Made by a program: the position numbers and the translations under genes | Notes under the pieces: model-generated | The model's database searches: none | The model's input: the letters and a program-made list of their open reading frames with translations, nothing else | Told to the model about the DNA's origin: nothing | Assembly: GCA_040901705.1 (NCBI GenBank) | Contig: JBBDYI010000302.1 | Coordinates: 1-14,821 of the forward strand | From: PLA5 sp040901705 | Lineage (GTDB): Bacteria; Planctomycetota; Planctomycetia; Pirellulales; PLA5 | Length of the DNA: 14,821 bases | Direction of reading: 5' to 3' | Shown: piece after piece, positions 14,449 through 14,821 of the stretch | How positions within the stretch are numbered: position 1 is the stretch's first letter | Layout: each line of letters begins with the position of its first letter

Positions 14449-14483
14449 GAATCCTGAATCCCGAATGCCGCATCCTCGCTCCC
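14449..14483 (+). repeat. heptad repeat spanning the aminotransferase start
   Basis: The heptads cgaatcc, tgaatcc, cgaatgc, cgcatcc, tcgctcc run from 14449 to 14483. The first two match the GAATCC units ahead of the dehydrogenase gene; the later ones decay. The ATG at 14465 lies inside the third unit, so the repeat appears to extend into the coding sequence. Confidence 0.55.
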
Positions 14484-14821
14484 GCCGTGTAGACCACGAT
14501 TCCGACTGGAGCGACCTCCGTGGCGACTGGGGTTTTCGGCCCGGCGTGACGTATTTGAATCATGGATCGTTTGGGCCTGCATCGGCCGCGGTCCGAGCGG
14601 CTCAAGCCGAGTGGCAGCGGCGGTTGCAGTCGAACCCGATGGACTTCTACGTGCGGGAGTACGAGGCGGCGTATTTTTCGGCCCGCGATCGGTTGGCGGC
14701 GTTCGTCGGCGCGGCGGCGGCGAATCTGGCGTTCGTCGAGAACGCGACTTACGGCATGAACGTCGTGGCGCACAGTTTTCCGCTCATCCGCAGCGACGAA
14801 GTGTTGCTGACCGATCACGAG
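14465..14821 (+). CDS. class-V aminotransferase (isopenicillin-N-epimerase/CefD-like), cut by the window end
   Basis: N-terminal 119 residues of a PLP-dependent fold-type-I enzyme; the frame is open to the last base. FRPGVTYLNHGSFGPAS (24-40) is the hallmark N-terminus of the class-V group that contains CefD and cysteine-desulfurase-like proteins, followed by the helix where the partner's substrate loop lies (RRLQSNPMDFY, 52-62). LAFVENATYGMNVVAHSF (88-105) is the segment that normally binds the PLP phosphate. The PLP lysine lies beyond the window, so activity cannot be judged. The start is uncertain: ATG 14465 lies within a heptad repeat, and ATGs at 14435 and 14438 are in frame and would add 9-10 residues encoded partly by that repeat. 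There is no Shine-Dalgarno site. It lies 79 nt after the FGE-like gene on the same strand. Confidence 0.85.
   Translation, partial: MPHPRSRRVDHDSDWSDLRGDWGFRPGVTYLNHGSFGPASAAVRAAQAEWQRRLQSNPMDFYVREYEAAYFSARDRLAAFVGAAAANLAFVENATYGMNVVAHSFPLIRSDEVLLTDHE

Overview
The window reads as ordinary chromosomal DNA from a high-GC bacterium, most likely a planctomycete of the Pirellulales type. This placement is an inference. It rests on gene content (a secreted PA-IL/LecA-like protein, an FGE-like secreted protein, a membrane-fused spermidine-synthase-like protein), on the low use of Shine-Dalgarno sequences, and on intergenic DNA full of short dispersed palindromes and tandem repeats. No rRNA, tRNA, CRISPR array, transposase or phage gene is visible.

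Layout. 228-1382 encodes a secreted protein with two copies of a small beta module and a C-terminal PA-IL-like domain. 1614-7342 is a glycine-cleavage cluster on the plus strand: gcvT, gcvH, gcvPA and gcvPB (split P-protein), then apbE 16 nt further on. A good sigma70-like promoter (CTGACA, 17 bp, TAAAAT) lies ahead of gcvT. The gaps on either side of gcvH are 106 and 107 nt and are filled with repeat elements, whereas gcvPA and gcvPB overlap by 8 nt. 7456-7923 is a YbaK-type aminoacyl-tRNA deacylase. 8093-10237 is a 714-residue membrane protein with a C-terminal SAM/spermidine-synthase fold. 10267-11388, the only minus-strand gene, is a mandelate-racemase-type enolase-superfamily enzyme. Next come a GNAT acetyltransferase (11700-12155), a D-2-hydroxyacid dehydrogenase (12256-13257), a secreted FGE-like protein (13333-14385) and the start of a class-V aminotransferase (14465 to the window end).

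How the genes fit together. GcvT, GcvH and GcvPA/GcvPB form the glycine decarboxylase system, which yields CO2, NH3 and methylene-tetrahydrofolate; the L-protein and lipoylation enzymes are not here. The enolase-superfamily enzyme and the hydroxyacid dehydrogenase could both act on hydroxy or sugar acids, but nothing in the sequence ties them together.

Most unusual feature. Pyrimidine-rich heptad-type repeats, roughly G-[A/T]-[A/C]-[C/T]-C-C-[C/T], sit directly against the start codons of four genes (gcvPA, the enolase-superfamily gene, the dehydrogenase and the aminotransferase). None of these four has a Shine-Dalgarno sequence. The genes that do have one (first gene, gcvT, gcvH, FGE-like) lack the heptads. 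I see no convincing undescribed multi-gene system; the repeat-bearing leaders are the best candidate for something new.
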